This document shows, piece after piece, positions 21,348-33,479 of a stretch of DNA of 64,000 nt (its first letter is position 1; each line of letters starts with the position of its first letter). The stretch is from Paguma larvata (taxonomy: Eukaryota > Chordata > Mammalia > Carnivora > Viverridae), in the NCBI GenBank assembly GCA_030068075.1, contig CM057841.1, positions 43,069,030-43,133,029 on the forward strand. Reading direction: 5' to 3'. Under the pieces are notes generated by a model, which saw only the letters and a list, made by a program, of their open reading frames with translations, was not told the origin of the DNA and searched no databases. A program made the position numbers and the translations under genes.

Positions 21348-24250
21348 GAATCATTTACTCAGTACCTGCTGTTTGTCAGGTATTATTCTAGAGGCAGGAG
21401 AGACAACAGTGGGTAGGACAGCATCCCTTCATTTGCAGAACTTATTTTCTAGTGAAGGAGTAAAAAAATAGAAACTAAGGAGACAATTAAAAATAACTTT
21501 AGGTAGCTAAGCAGTGTGAGGGAAAATTAAGCCATGTAAAGGAATAGAGAGTGTTAAGGCAAATTATTAGAAACAGGGTGATCTATTACTTAGTAGTTGA
21601 CATTCAAGCTAAGGCATTAATGATGCAAAAGAGCAAGCCCTATGAAGATCTCAGGGATGAGTATTCCAGACAGAATATAAAGGCCTTGAGACTAGAACAA
21701 GCTCAGCATCTTAAAAAATGTAAATATAGTCAATGTGGCTGGAGTGCAATAATGAGGAGAAAGTGGTAGGAGAAATAGGAGTAGTCTGGAGAAGTAGACA
21801 CTTAAAGACCATAATAAGGAATCTGAATTTTATTCTGACCATGATGAAAGCAATCAATGAGTACATACTTATGCTTTGAGATAACTCCCACGGTTTTGGG
21901 CAGGGGGGAAACAGACTCAAGAGCAGGGATAGCAGAGCAGAATAAAATCAAGGAAACCAGATAGTAGGTTACACCAGAAGTCTAAACAAGAAATGGTATC
22001 TTGGACTTAAGGTGGTAGCAGTGGAGGTGGTGAGTGGTGGAGCGATTCAGGATATATTTTGAAGACAGAGCTATAGGACTTATTAAGACAATGGATGAGT
22101 GAGTGAATGGTAATAGCTTTAACTGAGTCCCAGGAGACTGAAGTGGGAACAGATTAAAGATAGAATTAAAAAGCTTCATTTTGGCCAGGTTAAGTTTGAG
22201 GTGACTGATAGTTTTACAATAGTAGATAGGGTAGAGCTCAAAGAAGGAGTCTAGAATTAAGACAGATGGATATTTGTAATTGCAAACTTACAGAATTATT
22301 TCAAGATGGATGACATTATTGAAGGAGTGAGTTTAGATTTCAAAAAGGCCCAAAGATGGCTTTGGAATTTTCCAAAACATGAAGGCCAGGAAGAAAAAAA
22401 AAAGAGGTATCAAAGGAGATTGAAAAAGGGCAACCAGGGTTACACGAGAATAACCGGAAAACACCACTACCACCACCACCAACAAAAAAACACGTGGAAA
22501 AAGAGGGAGTAATCAACTATGTAAAGTGACACCAAGAGTTTAAGTAGATGAGATCTGAGAATTGGTATTTGATGATTATTTGATGGTGAGATGAAGTTGT
22601 TGGTCACCCTGACAAATAGTGTTGTAAGTGATAGGAGTGATAAGGACAAAAATTTGATTGAAGTGAATTAAAGACAAAATGGACTATGGTGGTTAAAAAA
22701 AATGAGCCAGCAAGAGTAGACTCTGAGTTTTCTCAAAAAGGAGAGCAGGGAAATGAAGTGGTATCTGGGGTTATACTGGGATGAAGGAAGGTTTTAAGTT
22801 GGGTGCAACTACAGCATGTTTGTGCACCATCAAGAAAACACTTAACAGAAAAGGAAAAGAATGATGTGTAAGAGAGTATATAATGACAAGAACCATGGCT
22901 TTGACTAAAGAAGGGATGGGATCCAATTCCCAAGTCAAGGCACTGGCCTTAGACCAGAGCAGGGACAGGCCATTCATTGTAATAGGAGGAAAAGGAGAGG
23001 TTACAGGTGTTAGATTTGGTTGTGAGATAAGCCAGTTCTCTTCTGATAGTTTCTAATTTCTCAATGAAATAAGACATAAAATTATCAACTGAGAGTAATA
23101 CAAAATATGATTTGAGATTTGTAGTAAAAAATTTTAAATGAGATGTCAGCATGATAAGTGTTCTCCCAACCACTTTTAGCTGTTCAGATAAGGGTGAAAA
23201 TAGGTGGTGTGTTAGATTTACCAACATTAGGTTTAGCAGAAAATATAAGAAGGGAAAGAGGGGGAAGAAAGTATACAGCAGAATGATTACAATAATGGAC
23301 CATGGAATATAATATTGATGATGTGAGGACTGATGGTATGAAGGTGAATGTGATGCTGAATCACTTGATATGTAAGTATAATGGGTTGAAGAAGTGTTGG
23401 TAGATAGATACTAAAGTTTGAGTGAGCTAGAAACATTTTTTTTAATGCTTATTTATTTTTGAGAGAGAGACAGAGAGAGGGCGAGCAGGGGAGGGATAGA
23501 GAGAGAGGGAGACACAGAATCTGAAGCAGGTTCCAGGCTCTAGCTCTCAGCACAGAGCCCGACGCGGGGCTTGAACTCAAGAACTGTGAGATCATGACCT
23601 GAGCCGAAGTCTGGCGCTCAACCGACTGAGCCACCCAGGGGCCCCACTAGAAACATTTTAAAATGAATTCTTAAATCTAGGTTTTGGAAGTGGTGTGGTG
23701 GGTATCCTAAAAGGGATAGAGGAAAACAGTAGTAGAAACGAGGAAATCAAAGATGTGATTGCTGAAATCACCACAAATGTTGAGAGGTGTGATGGTGAAG
23801 AGAAATACAGTGGGCCAGATGCTGACCACATAAATTACTCAGTCAGGAAATTACGCAAATGACCACAAAAAGAAAAGACAGCAGGTAATATAATCTATTG
23901 GCATTTTATTCAAAAGATGGGCTTTTTGAGAGGAGGAAGTGGAAGGACTTAAATGGAGCAATAAGGAAGAAGGAGGACATCTATCCCATCTCAAGTCCCT
24001 GAGGATATGTGACAAAAAGCAGCCACCACTTGACAGGACAGGAGCAAAAGCAGAGTCCTAAGGAATCACCAGGTTTCAGTAAGATTGAGAAACTGAAAGA
24101 AACATTCTTGATATGAAGTTAAAAACAAAGGGGATTTTTTTTCTGATGACAGACCATGAGTTTCAGAAAATCTACTAGGAGAGTTTGGTGGTAATAGGAA
24201 GGTATAGGAAATTGGACCAGGCTTGGGGATGTACAGAGTCAAAGAGGGAT
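21348..24250 (-). mobile_element. Long L2 LINE, minus strand, with RT remnants
   Basis: About 2.7 kb of L2 (excluding the SINE at 23440-23646). The 3' end comes first on the plus strand (TACTCAGTACCTGCTGTTTGTCAGG). The last coding region follows, then reverse transcriptase, and probably part of the endonuclease region beyond 23660. Minus-strand peptides remain readable. At 22467-22649, VTNNFISPSNNHQIPILRSH runs into LLKLLVSLYIVDYSL, where the L2 RT motif should read LLDLSAAFDTVDHSLL, so the catalytic aspartate of the AFD box is lost. At 22949-23227 the frame ends YNEWPVPALV. It is inactive; the part beyond 23660 is less certain. Confidence 0.8.
23440..23646 (-). mobile_element. CAN-SINE, feline SINEC_Fc type (6)
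   Basis: A well-preserved minus-strand copy: TTTAATGCTTATTTATTTTTGAGAGAGAGACAGAGAGAGG, GAATCTGAAGCAGGTTCCAGG, GACGCGGGGCTTGAACTCAAG and ACTGAGCCACCCAGGGGCCCC. A perfect 13-base duplication, CTAGAAACATTTT, flanks it at 23427-23439 and 23647-23659. It lies inside the L2, so it is younger. Confidence 0.98.
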
Positions 24251-24404
24251 AAGCATACAAGTTGTGATGATGACCTTAGAGCTCTGCTGTTCAAATGCAG
24301 TAACCTCCCACCTTATGTGCCTATAGAGAACTTGAAATGCGCCTGTCCAGAATTAACATATGCTGTGCAGTAAACACATACTGGATTTTGAATACTTAGT
24401 GTAC

Positions 24405-24432
24405 GTGCACACACACACACACGCACACACAG
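24405..24432. repeat. Short (CA)n tract
   Basis: GTGCACACACACACACACACGCACACACAG is a short CA repeat with one interruption. It lies inside the MER33-like relic. Confidence 0.85.
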
Positions 24433-24531
24433 AATTTAACGTACCTCATATTTCATACTGATTAAATATTAAAATAACCTTTTGGACATATCAAGTTAAA
24501 ATATGTTATTAAAAATTATTACACTTTTTAG

Positions 24532-24750
24532 GGGCACCGGGGTGGCACAGTTGGTTAAGCGCTGGACTTCAGATCAGGTCATGATCTCACAGTTCGTGGG
24601 TTCAAGCCCCGCGTCGGGCTCTGTGCTGGCAGCTCAGAGCCTGGAGCCTGCTTCAGATTCTGTATCTCCCTCTCTCTCTGCCCCTCCCCTGCTCACCCTC
24701 TATCTCTCTCTCAAAAATAAATAAACATTAAAAAATTTTTTAAAAAATAA
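24532..24750 (+). mobile_element. CAN-SINE, feline SINEC_Fc type (7)
   Basis: A well-preserved plus-strand copy: GGGGCACCGGGGTGGCACAG head, GTGGGTTCAAGCCCCGCGTCGGG B box, CAGCTCAGAGCCTGGAGCCTGC, a CT-rich stretch and AAAAATAAATAAACATTAAAAAA tail. Its flanks carry an imperfect duplication, ATTATTACACTTTTTA before and ATAATTTCACTTTTTA after. Confidence 0.97.
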
Positions 24751-25057
24751 TTTCACTTTTTAAAAAGAAATTTGGTGCCTAAAAATATCTAAAATTACAT
24801 ATATAACTCAAATTACATTCCTGTTAGACAGTGCTATTTTAGGAGCTTTTATTCCTGGTGATGACCTGAATAGAGATGTTAGGCATGCTGGGATTAGGTC
24901 TCATTAGCTTCTTAAGGGAAGGTAGGCTATCATCTTCAGTTATGGCTATCCCTACCCCTTTGGGAGTGGTCTTTTCTGTTTTTGCTACTTAGAGTACAGT
25001 CCTTGGACCAGCAGCACTGGCACCACCTGGGAGCTTGTTAGAAATGCAGAATCTCAG

Positions 25058-25207
25058 GGCGCCTGGGTGGCTCAGACAGTTAAGTGTCTGATTCTTGATT
25101 TCAGCTCAGGTCGTGATCTCAGGTCATGATATCAAGCCCCACTGGGCACAGAACCTGCTTAAGATTCTTTCTTTCCCTCTGCTCTGCTAACTCTCTCTCT
25201 CTCTCAA

Positions 25208-25295
<88 letters not shown>

Positions 25296-25301
25296 AAGAA
25301 A

Positions 25302-25361
<60 letters not shown>

Positions 25362-25364
25362 AAA
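25058..25364 (+). mobile_element. CAN-SINE (8) with a greatly expanded tail
   Basis: GGGCGCCTGGGTGGCTCAGACAGTTAAGTGTCTGATTCTTGATTTCAGCTCAGG and ATCAAGCCCCACTGGGCACAGAACCTGCTTAAG form a shorter CAN-SINE body. The CT-rich stretch runs into a long GAAA tract instead of a simple A tail. The 18-base duplication AGAAATGCAGAATCTCAG (25040-25057) and AGAAATGCAAAGTCTCAG (25365-25382) shows the tract is part of the inserted unit. Confidence 0.95.
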
Positions 25365-25371
25365 AGAAATG
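25206..25371. repeat. (GAAA)n / (GA)n microsatellite
   Basis: About 165 bases: AAAG units, then a GA run at about 25265-25290, then AAAG units again. It derives from the tail of the SINE at 25058-25364. The purine/pyrimidine strand asymmetry makes it a possible triplex-forming tract. Long frames on both strands here are low-complexity artefacts. Confidence 0.97.
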
Positions 25372-25629
25372 CAAAGTCTCAGGCTCTGTCCCATACCTAC
25401 TGAATCAAAATCTGCAATTTAACAATATTCCCAGGAGGGTCTTTTATGTATATTAAAGTTTGAGAGGCATTGCTTGAGGTAGTTTCTAGTGGTGACGTGG
25501 ATAAAGTTGAGGCTGGGGAAGAAAGAAGGTACTGGGAACATCTTTCTGGATGAGAAATGGTCTTACCAGTGGGTAATTTCCAAGCTGGAAGAGAAGCAGT
25601 TAGATCTCAGATAACTATGAAGTCTCCAG

Positions 25630-25928
25630 ACATGCACTAATAGAGTAGCTGAAAGCCACACTTGAAATGTGGCTACTCCAAATTAAGATGCACTCTAATC
25701 CAAAGATACAGGCCAGGTTTTGAAGACTCAGTATGGAAAAGAAAGTAAAATATCTCATTAATAATTTTGTAATGATGATATCATGTTAAAATGACAAAAT
25801 TATGGGTATATTTGGTTAAACAAAACATTGCCAAAATTAATTTCACCTGTTTTTTTTTAATATAGGTATTGGAAAATTAAGCATTTATATATGGCTCACA
25901 TTACATTTCTTTTAGAGAGTACTGCTCC
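25630..25928. mobile_element. MER33-like hAT DNA transposon relic
   Basis: CACACTTGAAATGTGGCTACTCCAAATTAAGATG, GTTTTGAAGACTCAGTATGG, GTAAAATATCTCATTAATAATTTTGTAATGATGATATCATGTTAAAATGA and AAATTAATTTCACCTGTTTTTTTTTAAT follow the MER33-type pattern through to ATGGCTCACATTACATTTCTTTTAGAGAGTACTGCTC. It is the intact counterpart of the broken copy at 24277-24838, in the same orientation. Confidence 0.65.
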
Positions 25929-25985
25929 GGACTATACTGGAAGAGTAAAGTCTCTAGGATGTTCCCATACGGACAGACTGTAGAC

Positions 25986-26195
25986 CAGGGACTGACAAAC
26001 TATGATCCACAAGCCGAATGTGGACCACCAGCTACTTGTAAATGAAAGTCTAATGGAATTCAGCCAAGTTCTTCTTTTAAATTTCCCATCGTTCTTTTCA
26101 CGCAACAATGACAGGACTGTGTATTAGTGACAGACACTTATAGCATACAGCCTAAAACCTTTATTATCTGTCTCTTTACAGAAAAAGTTTGCTTA
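25986..26195. mobile_element. MER1-type hAT DNA transposon relic
   Basis: CAGGGACTGACAAACTATGATCCACAAGCC, TAGTGACAGACACTTATAGC and TTTATTATCTGTCTCTTTACAGAAAAAGTTTGCT show the terminal inverted repeat and internal blocks of a MER1-type element. It is related to 2688-2914, in the same orientation. Confidence 0.75.
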
Positions 26196-26714
26196 GAGGG
26201 AAGCTGAAAAGGCCTCATTGTTTTCTACTTCTGGATAGTCCAGAATTCATATTCAGACTAGATAAAGACTTTGTTTACAGAAACTTTGACTATATTTAGA
26301 AAAATAATCTCATGATAGTAGTTGAATCAGGATTACCTTTGATAATTGTGTATTTAGTTGCACTATTCTTTTATATTATTGAAACCATTATTCTGTTCCT
26401 ATTTAAAATATTTTTTATAGGGAACACTCTTTAGAGTTTATGAGGCTTCATTTATGAGCTTGGATTCTAATTGTAGCCAGATGCTACCAAAGTTTTAATC
26501 ATTTAAATTGGTTTTATTTTTCTCTTAGTCTCCTACTGCACATTGAGTAATTAGTTAATAATATGGTATCAAATACTGGAAGTGCATAGTGACTTTGAAT
26601 ATGATGAAATGACATAGATTTGAATGAATCTGTTGAGTGGAAATGATGCATTTCTTCATAATATGGAAAAAATAAACTTACTAAGATTACTATTGTTTAT
26701 CATTATTATTCTTA
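26196..26714. other. No gene or repeat recognised
   Basis: About 520 bases of AT-rich sequence between a MER1-type relic and L2 fragments. No frame or repeat is supported. Confidence 0.5.
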
Positions 26715-27220
26715 CATCTCCATTCCTGCTATATCACCCTAATTTAAAACTTTAGTTAGTCTTGCATATTATACAAATATCCTTTCCATCTGACTTTATT
26801 TTTCTTAAGTTAATTTTCTTCTCCAATCTATTTTCCTTGCCCTTTCTAAACTAATATTTTGAAAACACTACTCTCTAAACTTCTTTGCTCAAAAATCCTT
26901 GAACTTACTAAATATTAAAAATCTTGTTAGTTTCAGAAATTGACCCTAGACAATCTTGTAATCTTATTTCCCATTATTAATTTCCATTCTAGAGCAATTC
27001 CCACATTGCCATAGTTATAGACCCTGATTTCTCAGAGCAGTTCACTCTTCTACATTTCTCTATAATAAAGTTGGTTCAGGGTATTGTCTTTAGTCCAGAC
27101 TATGACAATGACCTTATAACAAGTTTCACTGTCTCCATTCACTTTCCACTTTAATTCAAGAGCCATATAACTGCTGGAAAATTTTCTAAAATCAAACTTG
27201 TTATGTTTTTCCCCATGGTA
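26715..27220 (+). mobile_element. Two L2 LINE fragments in tandem
   Basis: CATCTCCATTCCTGCTATATCACCCTAATTTAAAAC and TTCTTCTCCAATCTATTTTCC match the late L2 coding region. From about 27055 the same L2 region appears again: AGACTATGACAATGACCTTATAACAAGTTTCACTGTC and ACTGCTGGAAAATTTTCTAAAATC. The repetition suggests two L2 insertions, or a duplication within one. Confidence 0.55.
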
Positions 27221-27854
27221 AAAAGAAAAAAATAACAGATAAAATAAAAATCATACTAATATAGAAGGCCAGTAAAGAGTGGTGGATATAAGGTCATAGT
27301 GATAAACTCATCTCAAAAGTAAGCAGCAGCAGCAACAGCAGCAGCAAAAAAAAAAAGTAAATGAAAAAAAGGAGAGATTTTTTGCAGGGTCAAGAGGAAA
27401 TCAATCAAATCACTAACAGTAGTGATAAGGGCAGACTGGAGTCTGGAAAAGCCCCACACCTACCACTACTTTACTTGGCATAATAATTCCTCCACCCTGA
27501 ATTTTGCTGACAGAGCAACAGAAGGTAGGGCCTAAAATAATAAAGAATTTGATTAATCTTTTACATTCTTCAGGTGCCTGGAACCTAGGACCCTAGTGTA
27601 GCTAAATACAAAGATGAATGAAAATTAGCTGAAAATGCAGGTTAAAACCCTTTAAGTCCAATACTAATAAAATAAAAGGGATTAATTTCTCAACGGAGGC
27701 ACCTGGGAAATTGAGCATTGGGCTATTCAAGATGAGATTAATCTTTATTAAAACTGTAGTTGAGTCAGAGATTAACCTGACCTCTAGTGAAGTATGATTA
27801 GTGAAGTTTGAATTATCACCTCTTCATCTCAGATGTCAAAGAAAGAGTTCATTC
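27221..27854. other. No gene; unassigned
   Basis: About 630 bases of A-rich sequence. A small imperfect CAG/CAA run (AGCAGCAGCAGCAACAGCAGCAGC) lies at 27321-27345 and is too short to matter. It may include an old L1 5' part that I cannot confirm. Confidence 0.4.
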
Positions 27855-28816
27855 TCTTGCAGAAAAACCCAAATAAAACAACAACAAAAATATACTACAG
27901 TCTATATCCTTCTATGCAGAATGTCTCACATATAAGAAAATATCATAAGTAAAGAAGCAAGAAAATACAAGGCCCAATCGAGAGAAAAAAACCATTAATA
28001 AGCAGACCCACAGATGTTCCAGACAGTCTAAATAGCAGACCAGGACTTTTAAACTAATGTAAAAATGTTCGAAAACTTAGAAAATAAGATGAGCAGAATT
28101 GGTAAACAGAAAGTTAATTTCATATGAGAAATTAAAACCTTAAAAAAGGACCAAATGCAGAGGAAAGGTTAAGGAAACATGAAGTCAAAAGAAATGATGT
28201 GAACTGAGACAAAAAAGATTGAAAAAAAAATTGAACAGAGTATCAGTAATTCATTCAACAATATCAAGTAGTCTAACATACATGTAAGTAAAGTCCCGGA
28301 AGGGAAATGATGATAAGAATTATGGCTGATTTCTCATAAAAAAAAATGGAAAAATAGAAGATAATGGAATGGCATTTTTAAATTGCTGAATAAAGAAAAC
28401 GATCAGTCTGGAATTTACAGCTAGTGAAATTATCTGTCAAAATAATAAAAATAAAGATATTTTCAGATAAACAAAAACTTAGATAATCTGTTAAAGAAAC
28501 TCCACTCTATAGGAGGAAATAAAAAGCACTGGAAATAGATTTTAAAAGGAAAGAGTAGATAAGTACAATTTTTTTCTAATTCCTTTGATGATTGTTGAAA
28601 GCAAAAATAAGAACATTTAATGAAGAGCCTATAAAATATATAATAGTCAAATATGTGACAAAAATAGCACAAAGTATGGAAGGGGATAAATGGAATTATA
28701 ATGTTGATGGTTCTGAGTTTATATGTGAGTGAATATAATAAGTCAAGATACACGGTGTTAAACTGAGAATGCATACAGTAGTTCCTAATATAACCATTGG
28801 GGGGGAAAGAGGTGTT
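27855..28816 (+). mobile_element. Old L1/HAL1-type element, ORF1-proximal part
   Basis: AATAGCAGACCAGGACTTTTAAACTAATGTAAAAATGTTC, AATGGAATGGCATTTTTAAATTGCTGAATAAAGAAAAC and AAAGATATTTTCAGATAAACAAAAACTTAGA match the coding part of old L1/HAL1 elements in sense order. The element is interrupted at 28817 by a younger L1 and resumes at about 30264. Frames are broken throughout. Confidence 0.7.
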
Positions 28817-30263
<1,447 letters not shown>

Positions 30264-31525
30264 AAACTCCCAATAAAAACATATTTTGCATAAAAAAATA
30301 AAAGAGTTTAAAAGATAAAACAGTATACCTAAACATACTCAATGTAAAATAATTCAGGAAAGGAGGACCAAAGGAACAAAAACAGAAAAAACAAATACAA
30401 AACAAATAGCAAGATGACAGACATAAACTCAACCATATCAATATTCACATTAAATGTAAATGGCATAAACGTTCCAGTTAAAAGGCAGAGATGGTAAGAA
30501 TGAAGTTTTTTATAAAAGACCTATACAGTATTTATAGGAAATGTACACAAATATAAGGACATTGATATGTTGAAGATAACAGAATGCAAAAGAAAATGCC
30601 ATGCAAAAATTAACTGTAAGAAAGCTAATGTAACTACATTAATATCAGAGAAAGTAGACTTCAAAACAAGTAGTATTGCCATAAGTAGAGAAGGACATTT
30701 TATAATGATAAAATGGTCAATTCACAAAGAATACATAACAGTCTTAACTGTGTATATGCCTAATAACAGAACATCAAGTATATGCAACAAAAATTGACAA
30801 TACTAAAGAGAGAATAATAGACATTTTAAACATACACATACGTTTTGGGGGCACATGGAACATTTGACTACATATATCATATGCCAGGCCATTAAATAAC
30901 TCTCAGTAGATGTCAAAAGATTAAATCGTACAGAGTATTCTATGATTTTATGATTACAGATTTAAATTAGAAATCAATAATAAAAGCTACACAGAAAAAT
31001 CTCCTAGATATGTGGAGCTTAAATGACCAACTTCTAAATAACACATGGATTAGAGAAGAAATCACAAGAGAAATTATGAGATATCTGAAGTGAACAATAA
31101 TGTAAAACAAAACATCAAGAGTAGTGGGAGGCAGTTAAAGTAATACTTAGAGGAAAAAAAATAATTGATTTAATACTTATTTTAGAAAAGAGGCAGACTT
31201 AAAATCAATGATCCAAGCTTCCACCACAAAAAGCAAAGCGAAGAAGCACAAAGTAAGTTGAAGAAAATTATAGAGTAAAAATCAATGAAACAGAAAATGG
31301 ACAAACAATAGGGAACACCAACAAAGCCAAAAGTTGGTTACTTGAAAAAGTTTCAAAATCCCTAACAAGAATAATAAAAAAAACAGAAAACACAAATTAC
31401 CAATGTCAGTAATAAAAGTGGGAATATCACCACAGATACTAATACATTAAAGGATAAAAAGGAAACATCAACTTTATGCAAATAAATTCAACAATATAGA
31501 ATAAATTAACAAATTCTGTGAACAG
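30264..31525 (+). mobile_element. Old L1/HAL1-type element, resumed after the nested L1
   Basis: ATGACAGACATAAACTCAACCATATCAATATTCACATTAAATGTAAATGGC is the start of ORF2 (endonuclease region). ACTGTGTATATGCCTAATAACAGAACATC, CTTAAATGACCAACTTCTAAATAACACATGG and TTTATGCAAATAAATTCAACAATATAGAATAAATT follow. The copy stops before the reverse-transcriptase catalytic region. The endonuclease frame is broken by stops. Confidence 0.75.
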
Positions 31526-31729
31526 AACATACACTTTCTGTATGAACATGCAATTTCTGCATTTGCTGACTTCCCTAAAGTCCATCTACGAAAACTATAG
31601 GGCAGGTAGTGGCACATGGGTATCACAGTAAGTATCTCTGCCCTTAAAAATGAAGTCAAAATTTCTTTTCATGACATCAAATATTTTTTTGCTTTTGACC
31701 TAGCCTATCTATTTGACTTCTTTTACAGC

Positions 31730-32060
31730 ATTCCCCCAAATTACAGTGCACACTATTCTCATCAATTCCTTCTAGTTCCTGCTTGACCTACTCATTCTAA
31801 AACTTGCTTTTATACCTGCTATTTCCTGTGCATGGCATGACTTATATATCTCTCTGCTCTGGAAATCCCTTTTCAGCATTTAAGACTAATGTCTCTAGTT
31901 TGAAACTTTTCTGGATTTTTCAGACACATGTTGTTTTGTGTGTGATCCCTAAGAACTTTATTTCAGTTATAGCGCTTACTACATTGAACTGTAAGTAATT
32001 GTACATGTGTCTCCTAAGATATATTTTTCTTGTTTTCATCCCCGATTCAGGTTATGAGTT
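31730..32060 (+). mobile_element. L2 LINE 3' end
   Basis: CTGCTATTTCCTGTGCATGGCATGAC, CTGCTCTGGAAATCCC, TTATAGCGCTTACTACATTGAACTGTAAGTAATTG and TACATGTGTCTCCTAAGA follow the L2 3' end in order (consensus TTATAGCACTTATCACATTGTATTGTAATTATTTG). This is one of the clearer L2 fragments in the window. Confidence 0.8.
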
Positions 32061-32571
32061 ATGTTTACAAGAGCTTATTCAAACTGAACCAAGGAGAAAA
32101 ACATGGAATGAATGAATGAACATCATGTTCAATACTGAAGCATGTTATGTTCAATTGTGTTAGATATATTGCATTTAGGTGCTTTTACTTGGTGGCATAA
32201 AATATTAACATTGTGGGAGCAATCACTTATAAACTAATGTAGCTTCTGTGCTATACTGACTTCATTCTAGTTTATCTTTACTGATTGATAGCTATAAAAT
32301 CATATCATGAAATGAATATTTTAAAGTATGTATTTTATTTTCAAAATGCTTTCTATAAAATTAGTATCTTTCAATATAAAGTAGCTTTCTAGTGCACTGT
32401 AAACAATTTTACCTTAAAGAGATTAAATATGTTTATCTTTCCAAAATATCTGTTATTTTATTAAGACATATTATGGTGGATATCCAGGTGACTGAAAACT
32501 ATGTAGTAATCAACTCCGAATTCTATCTTCCTCAGATGACATAAAATAAGTTCACAACTACAATGGACTGT
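32061..32571. other. No gene or repeat recognised
   Basis: About 510 bases of AT-rich sequence. A small (GAAT)n run lies at 32107-32120 (GGAATGAATGAATGAA). No frame or repeat is supported. Confidence 0.5.
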
Positions 32572-32911
32572 TTAAATGAAAATATTATAATGTGGTGTGG
32601 TATTTAAGACATAATTAAAAGGAAAATATATGACGATACCATAAAGGCTAGAAATGGAAGTATACCATTGAAGGTTCTTATACACGGAACAGCACAATAT
32701 CACTTGAACACAGTTCATGATAAGTTAAAGATGTATACTATAAATCCTTAAAAATGTCAATGTAGAAAACAAAGAGAAATAACTAGTTAACTAAGGAAAG
32801 AGATAAAATGGAATAATAAAAATATTCAACTTAAAAGAAGGTAAATAAAGGAAGAATGAAGTAACAAACAATACCTTGAAAAAACAAAACAAATATAAAG
32901 ATGATAGATTT
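32572..32911 (+). mobile_element. Old L1/HAL1-type element, 5' part
   Basis: GGAAGTATACCATTGAAGGTTCTTATACACGGAACAGCACAATATCACTTGAA and GATAAGTTAAAGATGTATACTATAAATCC match the region between the two reading frames of old L1/HAL1 elements. The element continues at 33480 after two later insertions. Confidence 0.7.
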
Positions 32912-32927
32912 AAATTAGGCACCAATA

Positions 32928-33126
32928 TGGGGGTGCCTCAGTCTGTAAAACATTTGACTTTGCCTCAGGTCATAATCTCACGGTTCGTGATTTCAAGCCC
33001 TGGATTGGGCTCTGTGCTGACAGCTCAGAGCCTGGAAGCAGCTTCAGATTCTGTGTTTCCCTCTCTCTCTGCCCCTCTACCTCTCTCTCTCTCTCAAAAA
33101 TAAACATTGAAAAATTTTATATTAAA
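32928..33126 (+). mobile_element. CAN-SINE, feline SINEC_Fc type (9)
   Basis: Plus-strand copy with a damaged head (GGGGGTGCCTCAGTCTGTAAAACATTTGACTTTGCCTCAGG), B box GTGATTTCAAGCCCTGG, GCTGACAGCTCAGAGCCTGG, a CT stretch and an A-rich tail. A perfect 16-base duplication, AAATTAGGCACCAATA, lies at 32912-32927 and 33127-33142. Confidence 0.97.
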
Positions 33127-33142
33127 AAATTAGGCACCAATA

Positions 33143-33258
33143 GGTGAGCATGGCATAACATATAGAGTTGTTGAATCCCTATGTTGTATACTTGAAACTA
33201 ATGTAGCATAGTGTGTCAACTATACTTCAACAAAACTGGTTGTATGAAATGAATAAAG
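33143..33258 (+). mobile_element. Very short L1 3' end insertion
   Basis: TTGTTGAATCCCTATGTTGTATACTTGAAACTAATGTAGC and GTGTGTCAACTATACTTC match the last 100 bases of a carnivoran L1 3' end. It is preceded by TAGGCACCAATA and followed near 33259 by TAGGCATCAAC, a likely target duplication. The SINE at 32928 later used the same target. Confidence 0.7.
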
Positions 33259-33283
33259 TAGGCATCAACGATTATATGATTTT

Positions 33284-33475
33284 ATTTTATTTTTTATTTT
33301 AGAGAGAGAGAGAGAGAGTGCAAGCAGGTGAGAGGAGCAGAGGGAGAGAGAGAATTCCAAGCAGGCTCCATGCCCAGCATAGAGTTCAACATGGGGCTTT
33401 GATCCCATGACTCTGGGATCATGACCTGAGCGAAAATCAAGAGTTGGACGCTCAAGCGAGTCACAGAGGCACCCC
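33284..33475 (-). mobile_element. CAN-SINE, feline SINEC_Fc type (10)
   Basis: Minus-strand copy: TTATTTTTTATTTTAGAGAGAGAGAGAG, CCAAGCAGGCTCCATGCCCAGC, AACATGGGGCTTTGATCCCATGACTCTGGGATCATGACCTGAG and TCACAGAGGCACCCC. The head is damaged. A weak duplication (ATTATATGATTTTA against ATTACACATAATTTA) flanks it. Confidence 0.93.
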
Positions 33476-33479
33476 AATT

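Larger units (their letters stand above)
24277..24838. mobile_element. MER33-like hAT DNA transposon relic, broken by a SINE
   Basis: ATAGAGAACTTGAAATGCGCC, AAACACATACTGGATTTTGAATACTTAG and ACCTCATATTTCATACTGATTAAATATTAAAATAACC match the hAT-type MER33 pattern. After the SINE at 24532-24750 the element resumes with AACTCAAATTACATTCCTGTTAGACAGTGCTA, its terminal end. A second relative lies at 25630-25928. The name is my best recollection. Confidence 0.6.
24992..25478. mobile_element. MER5A-type hAT relic, broken by a SINE
   Basis: GACCAGCAGCACTGGCACCACCTGGGAGCTTGTTAGAAATGCAGAATCTCAGG is the MER5A first half. After the SINE and its tail the second half resumes with CTCTGTCCCATACCTACTGAATCA and ends TTAAAGTTTGAGAGGCATTGCTT. 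It is a non-autonomous hAT-Charlie element with no coding capacity. Confidence 0.9.

Noticed and set aside
25119..25422. 91- and 98-codon frames on opposite strands
   Set aside because: They translate the GAAA/GA microsatellite and CT-rich SINE part, giving only repeated charged or hydrophobic residues. They are low-complexity artefacts.
27321..27345. Short CAG/CAA run
   Set aside because: Only about eight units with interruptions, not in a coding context. Not an expandable repeat of note.
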